From positions 5,037 to 69,036 of the forward strand of contig JAKIUD010000010.1 of the NCBI GenBank assembly GCA_021647765.1: a stretch of DNA of 64,000 nt. Direction: 5' to 3'. Of this stretch, positions 27,652-37,471 are shown one piece after another; positions within the stretch are counted from its first letter, which is position 1, and each line of letters starts with the position of its first letter. Source of the DNA: Desulfuromusa sp. Lineage in GTDB: Bacteria; Desulfobacterota; Desulfuromonadia; Desulfuromonadales; Geopsychrobacteraceae. A program made the position numbers and the translations under genes. The notes below the pieces were generated by a model. It did not search any database. It was not told the DNA's origin and worked only from the letters and a program-made list of their open reading frames with translations.

Positions 27652-28590
27652 TTATTTTTGCTGATCCAGTTCGGTAATATGTCTTTCTGCCATAAGTGCT
27701 GCAACAGCTCCGTCACCAACGGCAGTGGAAACTTGCCTGAGAATGGTTGTGCGATTATCTCCGGCGACATAAATTCCCGGAACATTGGTTTTAGTATCCT
27801 CGCCCGCCTTTACATAGCCATCTTCAGTCAACTCAACCAGGTCCTTAATAAAACCGGTCGTTGGTGTCACACCAACCGCAACAAACATCCCCTGAATTTC
27901 AATATTGCGGGTTTCTCCGGTTTGGGTGTCTTTCAGTACTGCTCCGGTTAACCCACTGTTGTCAGATTCAAAACTGTCAACCACAGAGTTCCAGGCAATT
28001 TCTATCTTCTCATTTGCCAAGGCTCTGTCCTGAAGAATTTGTGTGGCTCGCAGTTGATCGCGCCGGTGAACCAATATCACCTTACTGGCAAAGCGGGTCA
28101 AGAACAGAGCTTCTTCAACAGCGGTATCACCTCCACCGATAACCGCAATTGGAACCTCACGAAAAAAAGCGCCGTCACAGGTTGCACAATAGGAAACTCC
28201 CTTGCCAACCAGAGCCTCTTCACCCTCAATGCCCAGCTTTCTTGGAATGGCACCTGTTGCAAGAATGACCGCTTTGCAGGTCATTTCCTCACCATCAACA
28301 ATCAAGGTTTTGGTGTCTCCATTGTCAATTATTTTTTCGACGGTTCCGGTATCGGTTTCGAGACCAAATTCAACGCAATGTTCCCGAAAACGTGCCATCA
28401 GCTCCGGACCATCAATTCCACCGGGATATCCCGGCCAGTTTTCTACCAGAGTTGTTGTCATCATTTGTCCACCCATGATCATTTTTTCCAGGAGCAGTGA
28501 CTTAAGACGTGCGCGAGAGGCATAAAGCCCAGCGGTCATTCCTGCTGGCCCTCCTCCGACAATTATGACATCGTATTCTGCTTTACTCAT
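27652..28590 (-). CDS. trxB: thioredoxin-disulfide reductase
   Basis: 312 residues from ATG 28590, chosen over the upstream in-frame ATG at 28635 because an AGGAG site stands eight bases before it and the FAD Rossmann motif follows at the usual place ('IIVGGGPAGMTAGLYASRA'). The redox-active pair is CATC (C135, C138). The NADPH motif is 'VIGGGDTAVEEALFL', and the C-terminal FAD motif GDN...RQV...AVGDGA is present. It transfers electrons from NADPH via FAD to thioredoxin in the cytoplasm. Single gene with its own hairpin downstream. Confidence 0.95.
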   Translation of the reverse strand: MSKAEYDVIIVGGGPAGMTAGLYASRARLKSLLLEKMIMGGQMMTTTLVENWPGYPGGIDGPELMARFREHCVEFGLETDTGTVEKIIDNGDTKTLIVDGEEMTCKAVILATGAIPRKLGIEGEEALVGKGVSYCATCDGAFFREVPIAVIGGGDTAVEEALFLTRFASKVILVHRRDQLRATQILQDRALANEKIEIAWNSVVDSFESDNSGLTGAVLKDTQTGETRNIEIQGMFVAVGVTPTTGFIKDLVELTEDGYVKAGEDTKTNVPGIYVAGDNRTTILRQVSTAVGDGAVAALMAERHITELDQQK

Positions 28591-28834
28591 ATTTTGAACT
28601 CCTATCTGAAACAGGTAAAAAAGTTGGTTATTCATATTTGGTGTTTAAAGGTTGGCAGAAAATCTTCCAGCTTTTTGACCAATATATGAATATATAAATA
28701 ATCTCAGAGAAATCTACGGCTCTGATTTTTACATCGGATTTATATTCGAAGTCAAATTAGATCCATTCTAACCGCTTTATTGAGTTTTAAAATTGATGCA
28801 GATAGTATAGATTTGTTGTTTAAAGGACGTTGTC

Positions 28835-29185
28835 ATGCTGAAACTGTTGAAATGTTTTTTATGGATTATTGTGGTTCTTGCGCTGACTCTTGGTTTTGAT
28901 CAACTGATGGTCAAGCTGCCACTGCATACCCCGGGGTTGAAGCAGACTCAACAGTTCTATGTCGATTTTCGTACCCGTCTGATTGAGCTGTTCAGAGGTG
29001 ATAGCGATCCACCGTCTGTTTCTATCGAAGCAGTGATTGAAACGACAGCAAGGGCTTCAACGCAATCGGCCAAAAAATCAAGTCGTTATCTCTATGTTGA
29101 TGCCAGCGGCACCTTACAGTTTGCAGACAGCCTGCAGCAGGTTCCGAGTCAATATCGTCAGGACGCGCAGCCTCTGGCTGAATAA
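28835..29185 (+). CDS. small membrane-anchored protein with DUF4124-like C-terminus
   Basis: 116 residues. One N-terminal membrane segment (residues ~7-24, 'FLWIIVVLALTLGFDQL') is followed by a periplasmic linker. The C-terminal motif 'RYLYVDASGTLQFADSLQQV' and P..YR resemble the DUF4124 pattern (YxWxDxxGxxxFxDxxxxVP). An AAGGAC ribosome-binding site lies before the ATG. Function unknown. It ends four bases before the MFS transporter start, so the two are likely co-transcribed. Confidence 0.65.
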   Translation: MLKLLKCFLWIIVVLALTLGFDQLMVKLPLHTPGLKQTQQFYVDFRTRLIELFRGDSDPPSVSIEAVIETTARASTQSAKKSSRYLYVDASGTLQFADSLQQVPSQYRQDAQPLAE

Positions 29186-29189
29186 TACC

Positions 29190-30512
29190 ATGATTGATCT
29201 TAAAAAATATCTTTTAGGAGTTGTGTCAGGCGATGATGATTTAGATCGTGCCTGTAAGAGTATCCCGGTAGAATCCTGCAAAGAAACTCCCTGGAACTTT
29301 CGTATCAACGTTTGTAATGGTGCCGCGTCCAAATTGGCGGAGCAGATTGCCGGGTCGAATCTGATCCTTCCCTGGTTGTTTCAATTGCTTGGCACCCCCA
29401 TCTGGATGTTTGGCTTCCTGATGCCAATCAAACAGACCTTTTCACTTCTTCCGCAAATGGTTGTCGCAGGTCGGATCCGCCAACTGGCTAAGCGTAAGTG
29501 GGTCTGGGTTGGCTCTGGAATTGTCCAGGCTCTGTGTCTGTTGTTGATGATTCCCGTTGCCCTTTGGTTGCCACCTGCCGCAGCTGGCTTCTCCTTGCTT
29601 GCACTTTTGATTGTTTTCAGCACCGCCAGCGGCACCGCATCCGTTGCCTTTCAGGATGTCCTTGGGAAGACTATCGATAAAGGACATCGCGGCAAACTAT
29701 TGGCTCGCAGAGCGCTGGTCGGTGGTATCCTTACGACTGCGGCGGGTTTATTGTTGAACCGCTACCGGGGAACCCCGCAAGATTTGACCCCAGTTCTGAT
29801 TCTGTTGCTGATCGCCGCAGTTCTCTGGACTCTTGCTGCATTCTTGTTTGCCCTGATTCGGGAGTTTCCGGGAGCTGTCCAGGGCGGACGTAATGCAGTG
29901 TCTGAAGCACGAGCGGGATTGCAGCTGTTTCGTCATCAGCGTGGCTTCAGAGAATTTTTGTTAGCCCGAAGTCTGTTGCTATCGGTTGAATTAGCAACCC
30001 CTTTTTTTGTTTTGCACGCGGGACAGCTCCTGCAACTGAAAATTCAAAGCATCGGTTCTCTGGTGATTGCCGTCGGGATTTCCCAGATGCTGAGCAGCCC
30101 CTTCTGGGGTCAGATGGCTGATCGTTCCAGCAAGGATGTTATGTCCCTCAGTGCTTTGATCGCTTTCAGCTCAGTCGTATTGGCCATTGTATTGATATTT
30201 CTACCTGTCTATTCAATTCAATACGCAGGCTATATGCTGGTATTCGTACTTATTGGTCTGGCTGAAGCAGGGGTGCGACTGGGGCGCAAAACCTATCTGG
30301 TTGACGCAGCCCCGCACGAGGAAAGAGCTACTTATACAGCGTTCAGTAACAGTATGGTTGGATTTATCGCCATCGCCAGCGGCATCACCGGCTTAATTGC
30401 CCAGTGGCTGGGGGCATCCATCATGCTGCTGACAATCGCAGCTTTCATGTTGTTTGGTTTCCTGGCCTGTCGGAAAATGCCGGAAGCAGACACAATGATA
30501 AATACGGAATAG
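29190..30512 (+). CDS. major facilitator superfamily transporter
   Basis: 440 residues with about 12 predicted membrane segments. An N-terminal cytoplasmic stretch (~50 residues) precedes 'NLILPWLFQLLGTPIWMFGF'. A loop 'GQMADRSSKDVMS' matches the MFS signature GxxxDRxxxR/K between helices. ATG 29190 is chosen because the longer frame overlaps the upstream gene. Substrate cannot be told from sequence. Its stop codon directly abuts the stop of the convergent carbon-nitrogen hydrolase. Confidence 0.8.
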   Translation: MIDLKKYLLGVVSGDDDLDRACKSIPVESCKETPWNFRINVCNGAASKLAEQIAGSNLILPWLFQLLGTPIWMFGFLMPIKQTFSLLPQMVVAGRIRQLAKRKWVWVGSGIVQALCLLLMIPVALWLPPAAAGFSLLALLIVFSTASGTASVAFQDVLGKTIDKGHRGKLLARRALVGGILTTAAGLLLNRYRGTPQDLTPVLILLLIAAVLWTLAAFLFALIREFPGAVQGGRNAVSEARAGLQLFRHQRGFREFLLARSLLLSVELATPFFVLHAGQLLQLKIQSIGSLVIAVGISQMLSSPFWGQMADRSSKDVMSLSALIAFSSVVLAIVLIFLPVYSIQYAGYMLVFVLIGLAEAGVRLGRKTYLVDAAPHEERATYTAFSNSMVGFIAIASGITGLIAQWLGASIMLLTIAAFMLFGFLACRKMPEADTMINTE

Positions 30513-31298
30513 TTAAGGTGTCCCGTAAATATCTGCCCGCCGGTCATTCAGGATATTAATTTGTTTGCGGTACTTTTCCATTTCAGAAAAATCGAACTTT
30601 GCCACCAGTTCGATATCCTCTTCTGCAGCTATTTGCAAAACATCACCCAATGGCGATATCAACTGACTTAGCCCAGTAAAGTCAAGTTTCCCCTGAATGC
30701 CACAGCAGTTAGCAGCAATCACAAACAGTTGATTTTCTATCGCTCGGGCACGCAGAAGAGTTTTCCAATGTTCCTGTCGTGGTTTCGGCCATTCTGCAGG
30801 GATGCAGATAATTTCTGCCCCTTCCAGCGCCAGCTTGCGGAATAATTCTGGGAAACGCAGGTCATAACAGATTGCCACCCCCAGGCGACCAACCGAGGTA
30901 TCTACCACTAAGCTGTGATTTCCAGCACCAAGGAATTGATCTTCGCGCATGGAAGAAAACAAGTGTAGTTTTCGATAGCTACCGACGATATCTCCCTTAT
31001 CAATGACATAGGCAGTATTAAAAATTGTGCCATCCTCTAATTCTGGCAAGCTTCCAACAGTGACCAGGTCAAGCTTGCGGCATTCGCTTTGAAGTTCCTG
31101 CAAAACTCTCGGGGTCTCTTTAGCAAGCTCTGGAAGATTGCGATAATCGTAACCACAACTCCACATTTCAGGTAATACGGCTAACTGAGCCCCTTTTTGC
31201 GCCACCCGCTGCAATGCTGCTGTAACTGTGTCAAGGTTGGCATCAATATAACCAAGAGCAATGTGAAATTGGATTGAAGCACAAGTTGTTTGTTTCAT
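30513..31298 (-). CDS. carbon-nitrogen hydrolase, Nit2/omega-amidase-like
   Basis: 261 residues, normal for the nitrilase superfamily branch with Nit2/YafV. The catalytic triad is visible: E44 ('VLPEMWSCG'), K110 ('YRKLHLF') and C144 ('AICYDLRFPE'). Members deaminate omega-amides such as alpha-ketoglutaramate, or repair deaminated glutathione; the exact substrate is not settled by sequence. It is transcribed against the MFS gene with no gap between stop codons, leaving no room for a terminator. Confidence 0.85.
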   Translation of the reverse strand: MKQTTCASIQFHIALGYIDANLDTVTAALQRVAQKGAQLAVLPEMWSCGYDYRNLPELAKETPRVLQELQSECRKLDLVTVGSLPELEDGTIFNTAYVIDKGDIVGSYRKLHLFSSMREDQFLGAGNHSLVVDTSVGRLGVAICYDLRFPELFRKLALEGAEIICIPAEWPKPRQEHWKTLLRARAIENQLFVIAANCCGIQGKLDFTGLSQLISPLGDVLQIAAEEDIELVAKFDFSEMEKYRKQINILNDRRADIYGTP

Positions 31299-31654
31299 TT
31301 TTTCTCCATTTTCTCGGCAATGTGAAATATCGTTCTACATCTTGTAGGCCATGCTGTAGGCTGGTCTTCGTATAAATCTTCTTTAACGGTAAAAAGCCGT
31401 GAAAGGAAAAAAGAATGTCATATTTATTATTGTTTTTCCCTGCCGCATGTGTATACTGTGTACGATCTTTTTTAACAAATAGCACATTATTTAAGGAACG
31501 GCAGCCCCTTGAAGGGATATTTTATACTCATTTGGCTGTTTTGTAAAACGGTGGAAAATCTCTGTCTGTTGGTGGTTTTCTTCAAGATATTTGATGGAGA
31601 TTGGCAAACTAGAATACACGGATTGATTCACCCTTTTTTAGAAAGTGCATTAAC
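31299..31654. other. 356-bp divergent intergenic region upstream of nqrA
   Basis: The region separates the minus-strand hydrolase from the nqr operon and must hold both promoters. It is A/T-rich, with a TATACT at about 31525-31530 and several partial palindromes, but I found no -35/-10 pair with good spacing and no recognised riboswitch or operator. Confidence 0.4.
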
Positions 31655-32992
31655 ATGATCAAAATCAGTAAGGGCTTGGATCTGCCAATTACCGGCAGTC
31701 CCGAACAGGTAATCTCTGATGGTTTGATGGTGAATACCGTCGCAATACTGGGTCCAGATTATGTCGGCATGAGACCAGGTATGTGTGTAAAGGTTGGTGA
31801 TCAAGTCAAACTCGGACAACAGTTGTTTACTGACAAAAAAACTGCAGGAGTCAAATATACGGCTCCGGGTTGTGGTGAAGTGATTGCTATAAATCGTGGG
31901 CAACGACGCGTATTGCAATCAATTGTTATCAAGCTGAATGGCACTGATGCCGAGAGGTTTGATTCCTTTTCTGCAGCAGAACTCGAAAATCTGGATCGCG
32001 ATAAAGTGGTTAACAATCTGGTTGATTCGGGTCTCTGGCCGGTATTGCGCACCCGTCCGTTTAACAAAGTTCCCGCGATTGAAAGTGTTCCACATTCCAT
32101 TTTTGTCACCGCTATGGACACCAATCCACTGGCGGCAAATGCAGAACTAATTATTAAAGAGGAGGAGCAGGCTTTTACCAATGGTCTCAAAATCCTGACT
32201 CGGCTGACAGAGGGGAAAGTTTTTGTTTGCCAGAAGCCAGGGGGTGCTCTGCCTTCGGTCAATGGAACCAGTAAAGAGGAATTTGACGGCCCTCACCCTG
32301 CCGGACTGGCTGGTACCCACATCCATTTTCTCGACCCGGTTTCTGAAGAGAAAACTGTCTGGTCGATCAACTATCAGGATGTGATTGCGTTTGGTAAATT
32401 TTTTATCTCCGGCCAATTGCCGATCGACCGGGTTATTGCCCTTGGTGGCCCCGGGGTTAAAAATCCCCGGTTAGTGCGAACCCGTATCGGCGCTTCCCTT
32501 GAAGAATTGATGGCTGGTGAACTTAAACCCGGCGAGCAAAGGATTGTTTCTGGCTCGGTTCTGGCTGGCACGACTGCTGAAGGACCGATGGCTTTTTTGG
32601 GTCGCTATCACCTGCAGGTTTCGGTGCTGCCAGAAAAACGAGACCGAGAGTTTATTGCCTCTTTGACGGCTGGAGAGGATAGGTACTCAGTTCAACGGGT
32701 ATTCTTATCGGCATTCACCGGAGGTCCGTCAAAACCGATGAACACCAGTCAATACGGAAGCAAGGATAATTTGCTGGCTATTGGGTCTTTTGAAAAAGTC
32801 ATGCCTCTTGATGTTTTGCCAAATTATCTGCTCCGCAGTCTTGCTGCTGGGGATACTGATGAGGCTCAGGATCTTGGTTGCCTGGAGTTGGCGGAAGAGG
32901 ATCTGGCTCTATGCAACTATGTTTGTGCCGGGAAAAATGATTACGGCATCATGTTGCGGGACGCACTCACCATCATTGAGAAAGAGGGATAA
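31655..32992 (+). CDS. nqrA: Na+-translocating NADH:quinone reductase subunit A
   Basis: 445 residues, the usual length. The N-terminus 'MIKISKGLDLPITGSP' and the barrel-sandwich segment 'YTAPGCGEVIAINRGQRR' are NqrA hallmarks. NqrA is the cytoplasmic subunit of the Na+-pumping NADH:quinone oxidoreductase, peripheral on the membrane. First gene of nqrABCDEF, five bases before nqrB. Confidence 0.95.
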   Translation: MIKISKGLDLPITGSPEQVISDGLMVNTVAILGPDYVGMRPGMCVKVGDQVKLGQQLFTDKKTAGVKYTAPGCGEVIAINRGQRRVLQSIVIKLNGTDAERFDSFSAAELENLDRDKVVNNLVDSGLWPVLRTRPFNKVPAIESVPHSIFVTAMDTNPLAANAELIIKEEEQAFTNGLKILTRLTEGKVFVCQKPGGALPSVNGTSKEEFDGPHPAGLAGTHIHFLDPVSEEKTVWSINYQDVIAFGKFFISGQLPIDRVIALGGPGVKNPRLVRTRIGASLEELMAGELKPGEQRIVSGSVLAGTTAEGPMAFLGRYHLQVSVLPEKRDREFIASLTAGEDRYSVQRVFLSAFTGGPSKPMNTSQYGSKDNLLAIGSFEKVMPLDVLPNYLLRSLAAGDTDEAQDLGCLELAEEDLALCNYVCAGKNDYGIMLRDALTIIEKEG

Positions 32993-32997
32993 CGGCT

Positions 32998-34113
32998 GTG
33001 AAATTATTTGATGTATTGTCCGAAGCAGTAGATAAATCACTCTACTCTCCCACTGATGTAACGACGGGTTCCACCCATGTGCGAGACAGCATAAATCATA
33101 AACGGGTGATGAGTATTATTCTGCTGGCACTCCTTCCCTGTATTCTGATGGCACTGTGGAACAGTGGATATCAGGCAAACCTGACCTTGAATCAGATGCT
33201 GGCTGCGGGACAGATCGATAGCCTCCCTAATTTAAGTGACTATACGTCGATGTCTGCAAACCTGCTGAAAGGTCTGGGGCTTTTTTTGCCATTGCTGATT
33301 GTCACAATGATTACCCAGGCCTTCTGGGTCGCTTTGTTTGCCTCAATGCGTAAGAGGGCAATTGGCTCTGGTTTCCTGGTAACCTCGGTTCTGATTGTTT
33401 TACTGATGCCACCAACTGCTCCCTGGTGGCAGGTTGCGATTGCAACATCCTTTGGTGTTGTTATCGGTCGTGAAATTTTTGGTGGTACCGGGATGCACTT
33501 TCTCCCCCCGGCGCTGGTTTCCTGGGTGTTCATGTATATGGCCTATCCCCAGTCAATTTCTGGCGATGCCGTCTGGACTGCAGTTGATGGTTATACTGGA
33601 GCAACTCCACTGGCGATGGCACTGGGTGATGGTGTTTCCAGCTTGGCGGCACAGGGAATTACCTGGCAATCAGCATTTTTGGGAACGATCCCCGGAACCA
33701 TGGGTGAAACATCGACGTTAGCTTGTCTGTTTGGCGCAGCAATTCTGCTGATTACGGGGATTGCTTCCTGGCGGATTATTATTTCAATTCTGCTAGGAGT
33801 TGTCTCTCTCTCTTCAATTTTGGTTATATCTAATCCAGAAGCAATGGGGCCAGCTTGGCACCTTGTTCTCGGTGGTTTGGCTTTTGGGGTGGTTTTTCTG
33901 GCAACAGATCATTCTGCGGCAGCTATGACTGTGAAAGGACAGTGGATCAGCGGTATTTTGATTGGTTTACTGATCGTTATTGTTCGCGTGTTTAACCCGA
34001 TGATGCCGGAAAGTGTCGGAATGATTATCCTGTTTGGTAGCGTTATGTCTCCACTTGTTGATCGCCTGGTAGTGAATGCACACATCAAGAAAAGGAAGTC
34101 GCGCCATGTCTAA
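32998..34113 (+). CDS. nqrB: Na+-translocating NADH:quinone reductase subunit B
   Basis: 371 residues with about ten membrane helices. The covalent FMN attachment motif is 'GYTGATPLA', with Thr203 as the expected flavinylated residue (S/T-G-A-T). NqrB also binds riboflavin and forms the Na+ channel core with NqrD/E. Its start is a GTG at 32998 followed by 'KLFDVLSEAVDKS'. It overlaps nqrC by eight bases, so the two are translationally coupled. Confidence 0.95.
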   Translation: MKLFDVLSEAVDKSLYSPTDVTTGSTHVRDSINHKRVMSIILLALLPCILMALWNSGYQANLTLNQMLAAGQIDSLPNLSDYTSMSANLLKGLGLFLPLLIVTMITQAFWVALFASMRKRAIGSGFLVTSVLIVLLMPPTAPWWQVAIATSFGVVIGREIFGGTGMHFLPPALVSWVFMYMAYPQSISGDAVWTAVDGYTGATPLAMALGDGVSSLAAQGITWQSAFLGTIPGTMGETSTLACLFGAAILLITGIASWRIIISILLGVVSLSSILVISNPEAMGPAWHLVLGGLAFGVVFLATDHSAAAMTVKGQWISGILIGLLIVIVRVFNPMMPESVGMIILFGSVMSPLVDRLVVNAHIKKRKSRHV

Positions 34114-34879
34114 TGATTCTACTTTTAAAACCTTCCTGGTTGCCTTTCTGCTTTGTGTTGTCTGTTCAATACTGGTCTGTTTGGCTGCTCTTGTCCGAAT
34201 TGATCGTGAAGCCTACAACAAGCAACTGGAAATCCGTAGAACGGTTCTTGCTGCTGATGGTTATCAAGATAAGATTGCTGCTGGCGGTGATATCGATAAG
34301 TTGTTTCTTGACAATATGGAGCGGAAGATTGTCGATTTAGAGACGGGTCAGTATACGACTGCTGTTGACGTGGCAACCTACGATCAAAGGGCTGCACTGG
34401 AAAATCCAGAATTAACCGTAAAGATCCCTGCTGAATTTGATATTGCTGGAATGGGTAGGCGGGCAAAATATGCCGCTATTTATGTGACCAAAGATGGTGA
34501 TGTAATCCTGCCGATTTGGGGAGCCGGGATGTGGGGGCAAATGCACGGCTATATTGCCCTGAAAAAGGATGGGTCAACTGTCAAGGGTTTCACCTTCTAT
34601 GAGCATGCTGAAACTCCGGGTCTTGGTGCTGAAGTCGATAACCCCCGTTGGAAAGCACAATGGCCAGGTAAGCAGATTTATGACAACTCGGGAAAATTGG
34701 CGATTAAAGTTGTCAAAAACGGTAAATATAATCCTAATGCTCCAGATGCCAACAGTACAATCGATGGCCTTGCAGGTGCGACGGTGACCAGCATACATGT
34801 CAAAGAGATTGTCCGCTACTGGTTCGGTGAACATGGATATGCCAAGTTTTTAGCTGAACTCAAAGCAAAGAGAGGTTAG
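34106..34879 (+). CDS. nqrC: Na+-translocating NADH:quinone reductase subunit C
   Basis: 257 residues from ATG 34106, which has a GGAAG site inside the end of nqrB. One N-terminal membrane helix anchors a periplasmic FMN-binding domain. The flavinylation motif is 'DGLAGATVTS' with Thr226 as the attachment residue, the substrate of ApbE, whose gene lies downstream. Followed two bases later by nqrD. Confidence 0.95.
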   Translation: MSNDSTFKTFLVAFLLCVVCSILVCLAALVRIDREAYNKQLEIRRTVLAADGYQDKIAAGGDIDKLFLDNMERKIVDLETGQYTTAVDVATYDQRAALENPELTVKIPAEFDIAGMGRRAKYAAIYVTKDGDVILPIWGAGMWGQMHGYIALKKDGSTVKGFTFYEHAETPGLGAEVDNPRWKAQWPGKQIYDNSGKLAIKVVKNGKYNPNAPDANSTIDGLAGATVTSIHVKEIVRYWFGEHGYAKFLAELKAKRG

Positions 34880-34881
34880 TC

Positions 34882-35496
34882 ATGGCAAAAGCAAAAGATG
34901 CGCTGCTGGATCCGCTATTTAACAATAATCCAATTGCGCTGCAAATTCTTGGGATATGTTCCGCTCTGGCTGTTACCAATAAACTATCAACTGCCCTGAC
35001 GATGGGAATTGCGGTTACGTTGGTGACTGGCTTTTCAAGTGGAGCGATCAGTGCGATTCGGAAACATATTCCAACCAGTATCCGAATTATTGTGCAGATG
35101 ACCATTATTGCGACGCTGGTTATCATTATTGATCAGATGTTAAAGGCTTATGCTTACGAAATGAGTAAAGCCTTGTCGGTTTATGTTGGACTGATTATTA
35201 CCAACTGTATCGTCATGGGTCGTGCTGAAGCCTACGCGATGAAGAATCCAGTGGGTTTAAGTTTTCTCGATGGCATAGGTAATGGTCTAGGCTACATGCT
35301 GGTGCTGCTGTTAGTCGGTCTGGTTCGTGAGCTTTTCGGCTCAGGTAAAGTCTTTGGTTTTACAGTTCTCAATCCTGTGAATGATGGCGGTTGGTATGTT
35401 ACCAACGGTCTGATGCTGCTGGCACCCAGTGCTTTCTTCCTGATTGGTTTTATCATCTGGGGATTGCGTACCTGGAAGCCTGAACTTCAAGAATAG
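34882..35496 (+). CDS. nqrD: Na+-translocating NADH:quinone reductase subunit D
   Basis: 204 residues with six membrane helices, an NqrDE/RnfAE-family protein. 'GICSALAVTNKLSTAL' and 'ITNCIVMGRAEAYA' contain the cysteines that, with those of NqrE, ligate the intramembrane iron centre. It forms the inverted-topology pair with NqrE. The start is ATG 34882. Confidence 0.95.
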   Translation: MAKAKDALLDPLFNNNPIALQILGICSALAVTNKLSTALTMGIAVTLVTGFSSGAISAIRKHIPTSIRIIVQMTIIATLVIIIDQMLKAYAYEMSKALSVYVGLIITNCIVMGRAEAYAMKNPVGLSFLDGIGNGLGYMLVLLLVGLVRELFGSGKVFGFTVLNPVNDGGWYVTNGLMLLAPSAFFLIGFIIWGLRTWKPELQE

Positions 35497-35507
35497 GAAG
35501 CGCCGCC

Positions 35508-36116
35508 ATGTCTCATTACTTTACATTATTCTTTGATTCGGTTTTTATCGATAACATTGCCCTGACTTTTTTCCTTGGCATGTGTACCTTTATTGCCGTT
35601 TCGAAAAAAGTCAAGACGGCGATGATGCTGGGAATTGCGGTGACTGCTGTCTCGTTCATTACCGTACCGGTTAACAACCTTCTCTACATTTTTCTGTTGC
35701 GAAAAGGTGCTCTGGCATGGGCGGGTTATCCCAATCTTGACCTCAGCTTCCTTGGGTTGATCTGTTACATTGCAGTTATTGCAGCGATTGTACAAATTTT
35801 GGAGATGGCTCTAGATAAGTATCTTCCCGCTCTATATAACGCACTCGGTATCTTCTTACCGTTGATCACGGTTAACTGTGCCATCCTCGGTGGTTCACTG
35901 TTTATGGTCGAGCGTGATTATAATTTTATGGAGAGTACTGTATACGGCATTGGTGTTGGAGTTGGTTTTGCCGTGGCGATCAGTTTACTTGCCGGTATAC
36001 GGGAGAAGCTATTGTATAGCGATGTCCCCAAAGGGCTGCGTGGCGTTGGAGTCACTTTCCTGATTGTTGGATTGGTTGCAATGTCGTTCAAGGCATTTTC
36101 AGGCCTACAATTTTAA
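35508..36116 (+). CDS. nqrE: Na+-translocating NADH:quinone reductase subunit E
   Basis: 202 residues with six membrane helices. The Cys-containing motifs 'GMCTFIAVSKKVKTA' and 'TVNCAILGGSLFM' mirror those of NqrD and supply the other ligands of the Fe centre. The ATG is preceded by a GGAAG site 11 bp after the nqrD stop. Confidence 0.95.
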   Translation: MSHYFTLFFDSVFIDNIALTFFLGMCTFIAVSKKVKTAMMLGIAVTAVSFITVPVNNLLYIFLLRKGALAWAGYPNLDLSFLGLICYIAVIAAIVQILEMALDKYLPALYNALGIFLPLITVNCAILGGSLFMVERDYNFMESTVYGIGVGVGFAVAISLLAGIREKLLYSDVPKGLRGVGVTFLIVGLVAMSFKAFSGLQF

Positions 36117-36152
36117 ACCGTTCCTCTTGAATGATAAGGATTGGATGATAGT

Positions 36153-37385
36153 ATGGATTTCTCTCTCGTAATAGCTGGTAGCATAATGTTTACCGGTGTC
36201 ATTCTAGTTCTGGTGGCCATTATTCTAGTGGCACGCAAGAGCCTGGTTCCCAGCGGCGATATTAATTTTTTTATCAATGATGATCCAGACAAAACCATTG
36301 TGACCAAGCCTGGTGGCAAGCTCCTTGGTGCTCTTGCTGACCATGGAATTTTTATCCCTTCGGCATGCGGCGGTGGCGGCAGCTGTGGTCAATGTCTGGT
36401 GCAGGTCTTTGATGGTGGCGGTGACATCCTTCCGACAGAGACTGGATTTATCAATAAAAAGAAGGCACGCGAAGGTTACCGGTTGGGCTGTCAGGTTGGT
36501 GTCAAGCAGGATATGAAGCTAGGTATTCCTGCCGAAATATTCGATATTAAAAAATGGGAATGCACAGTCCGATCAAATGATGGCAAGGCGACATTTATCA
36601 AGGAGCTGATTGTTGACCTTCCTGAAGGTGAGGATTGTGATTTCAGAGCCGGTGGTTATATTCAGATCGAAGCACCGCCACATGAGCTTTCCTACTCAGA
36701 ATTTGATATTGAGGATGAATACAGGGAGGATTGGGATAAATTTGATTTGTGGCGCTATAAATCCATCGTTAAGGAACCAATTATGCGTGCATATTCAATG
36801 GCCAGTTATCCCTTAGAAAAAGGGATGATCATGCTCAACGTTCGGGTTTGCCCACCACCTCCAAACGTGCCGGATGCACCCCCCGGACAGATGTCATCAT
36901 TTATTTTTAACCTTAAACCTGGCGATAAGGTCACTATATCTGGTCCTTATGGTGAATTCTTTGCCCGTGAAACCGATAACGAAATGGTCTTCATTGGTGG
37001 TGGTGCTGGTATGGCACCGATGCGTTCCCATATCCTTGACCAACTGTTGCGGTTGAAGACAACCCGTAAAATGACTTACTGGTATGGAGCACGTAGCCTT
37101 AAAGAGATGTTCTATGTTGAGGAGTTTAATGAACTTCAGGAGAAATATCCTAACTTCAGCTGGCATATTGCCCTGTCTGATCCGCTACCGGAAGATAATT
37201 GGACAGGTTTGACTGGGTTTATCCATCAAGTTCTTTATGATGAATACATCAAGGATCACGAGGCTCCAGAGGATTGCGAATACTACATGTGTGGTCCTCC
37301 ATTGATGGCAAATGCTGTTACTAGTATGCTGCTTGAACAGGGTGTAGAACGTGAAAACATCATGTTTGATGATTTTGGTCCCTGA
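36153..37385 (+). CDS. nqrF: Na+-translocating NADH:quinone reductase subunit F
   Basis: 410 residues. An N-terminal membrane helix (~5-27) precedes the 2Fe-2S ferredoxin domain with cysteines C72, C78, C81 and C113. The FAD-binding motif 'RAYSMAS' and the NADH-binding 'GGGAGMAPMRSH' follow, and the C-terminus is the usual 'NIMFDDFGP'. This is the NADH-oxidising entry subunit, which separates NQR from the related Rnf complex. ATG 36153 is preferred to the TTG at 36141 because TAAGGA lies 12 bp before it and 'MDFSLVIAGS' is a typical start. Confidence 0.95.
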   Translation: MDFSLVIAGSIMFTGVILVLVAIILVARKSLVPSGDINFFINDDPDKTIVTKPGGKLLGALADHGIFIPSACGGGGSCGQCLVQVFDGGGDILPTETGFINKKKAREGYRLGCQVGVKQDMKLGIPAEIFDIKKWECTVRSNDGKATFIKELIVDLPEGEDCDFRAGGYIQIEAPPHELSYSEFDIEDEYREDWDKFDLWRYKSIVKEPIMRAYSMASYPLEKGMIMLNVRVCPPPPNVPDAPPGQMSSFIFNLKPGDKVTISGPYGEFFARETDNEMVFIGGGAGMAPMRSHILDQLLRLKTTRKMTYWYGARSLKEMFYVEEFNELQEKYPNFSWHIALSDPLPEDNWTGLTGFIHQVLYDEYIKDHEAPEDCEYYMCGPPLMANAVTSMLLEQGVERENIMFDDFGP

Positions 37386-37471
37386 TTGGAGCGGTTAGCT
37401 GAAAAGAATTAACCCTGACAATCCTGTTGAATTAAACGGTTAGGGATTTGATCGATAAAGGAGAAGGCCAG

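Noticed and set aside
31655..37385. Rnf complex instead of Na+-NQR
   Set aside because: The first gene is NqrA, not RnfC, and the last gene is the 2Fe-2S/FAD NADH-oxidising NqrF, which Rnf does not have.
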